Below, piece after piece: positions 63,907-64,000 of a stretch of 64,000 nucleotides of DNA (position 1 is the first letter of the stretch; the number at the start of each line of letters is the position of its first letter). This stretch comes from Actinocrispum wychmicini (lineage in GTDB: Bacteria > Actinomycetota > Actinomycetes > Mycobacteriales > Pseudonocardiaceae): the NCBI RefSeq assembly GCF_004345645.1, contig NZ_SLWS01000002.1, forward strand, positions 1,054,001 through 1,118,000, written 5' to 3'. The translations under genes were made by a program, and so were the position numbers. The notes under the pieces are model-generated. The model worked only from the letters and a program-made list of their open reading frames with translations. It had not been told where the DNA came from and made no database searches.

Positions 63907-64000
63907 TGAGTCGACCGGCTCCCATCCCGCACGGCCTTCCCATGGAGCGCGACGCCGGCCCGTTCGACCCGCCCCGCGACATCACCCGGCTGCGGGACGC
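63907..64000 (+). CDS. Cytochrome P450, N-terminal fragment
   Basis: The first 31 codons of a gene that leaves the window. ATG 63907 follows AGAGGA. The residues (GLPMERDAGPFDPPRDI, then TRLRD) match the typical N-terminus of actinobacterial P450s such as CYP105/107-type enzymes. It probably oxidises a secondary metabolite or xenobiotic. The promoter has the same heptamer array as the exporter, which suggests joint activation. Confidence 0.8.

Overview
The window is dense, high-GC actinobacterial chromosome. Most likely it comes from a filamentous member of the Pseudonocardiales (Amycolatopsis/Kibdelosporangium/Lentzea-like), but this is inferred only from style: frequent GTG and TTG starts with strong purine-rich ribosome sites, LAxTG sortase tails, a BTAD/SARP regulator, an Rv2466c-type mycothiol-linked oxidoreductase, many one-component regulators and many secreted enzymes. 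No rRNA, tRNA, CRISPR array, insertion sequence or prophage was seen, and no gene-free stretch exceeds 300 bases.

Layout. (1) 1-9976: the end of a nitrate/sulfonate-type ABC transporter operon (+) converges on a catabolic operon (-) that encodes a 3-hydroxyisobutyrate-dehydrogenase-like enzyme, an M24 creatinase-like hydrolase with one metal ligand changed, an aldehyde dehydrogenase, a fused E1 alpha/beta 2-oxoacid dehydrogenase, its E2, and a Crp/Fnr regulator. The operon is preceded by LacI-type palindromes. (2) 10048-14966: an alpha/beta hydrolase, an endonuclease/exonuclease/phosphatase-fold protein, an XRE regulator with a helical C-terminal region facing three small genes, a wrecked copy of the hydrolase, and a flavin-type oxidoreductase. 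(3) 14981-18505: an M20 amidohydrolase coupled to a two-part sodium symporter, then a membrane-anchored orphan. (4) 18511-26489: five consecutive secreted proteins (esterase, NlpC/P60-like, transglycosylase-like, GH43-like, VWFD). The middle three share a C-terminal seven-bladed lectin-type propeller. (5) 26559-37026: short metabolic and regulatory operons (SDR plus carboxymuconolactone decarboxylase-like; VOC plus DinB facing a WYL regulator; two TetR genes facing a membrane protein), a BNR-propeller protein, an M28 aminopeptidase and an Rv2466c-like protein. (6) 37156-48664: a GlxA/AraC regulator, an LAxTG surface protein, an AlkZ-like protein and a 2707-residue LAxTG surface protein built from fifteen 128-residue DUF11 repeats. 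(7) 48964-57960: a DUF3558-like lipoprotein, a 958-residue PcfJ-like protein, NTF2-fold proteins, an HxlR regulator, a DUF885 protein, and GntR plus an FAD oxidoreductase. (8) 57970-64000: MarR, a small membrane protein, a BTAD/AfsR-type regulator, a DrrAB-type exporter and the start of a cytochrome P450.

The most striking signals are two heptamer arrays at 11-base pitch between the exporter and the P450. Each points outward to one of the two divergent genes and sits 10 bases before the same GATGGTGG element. This looks like a SARP-controlled divergent promoter, and the BTAD regulator next door is the natural candidate activator. The second is the secreted operon that combines three different cell-wall or glycan-directed domains with one shared propeller.
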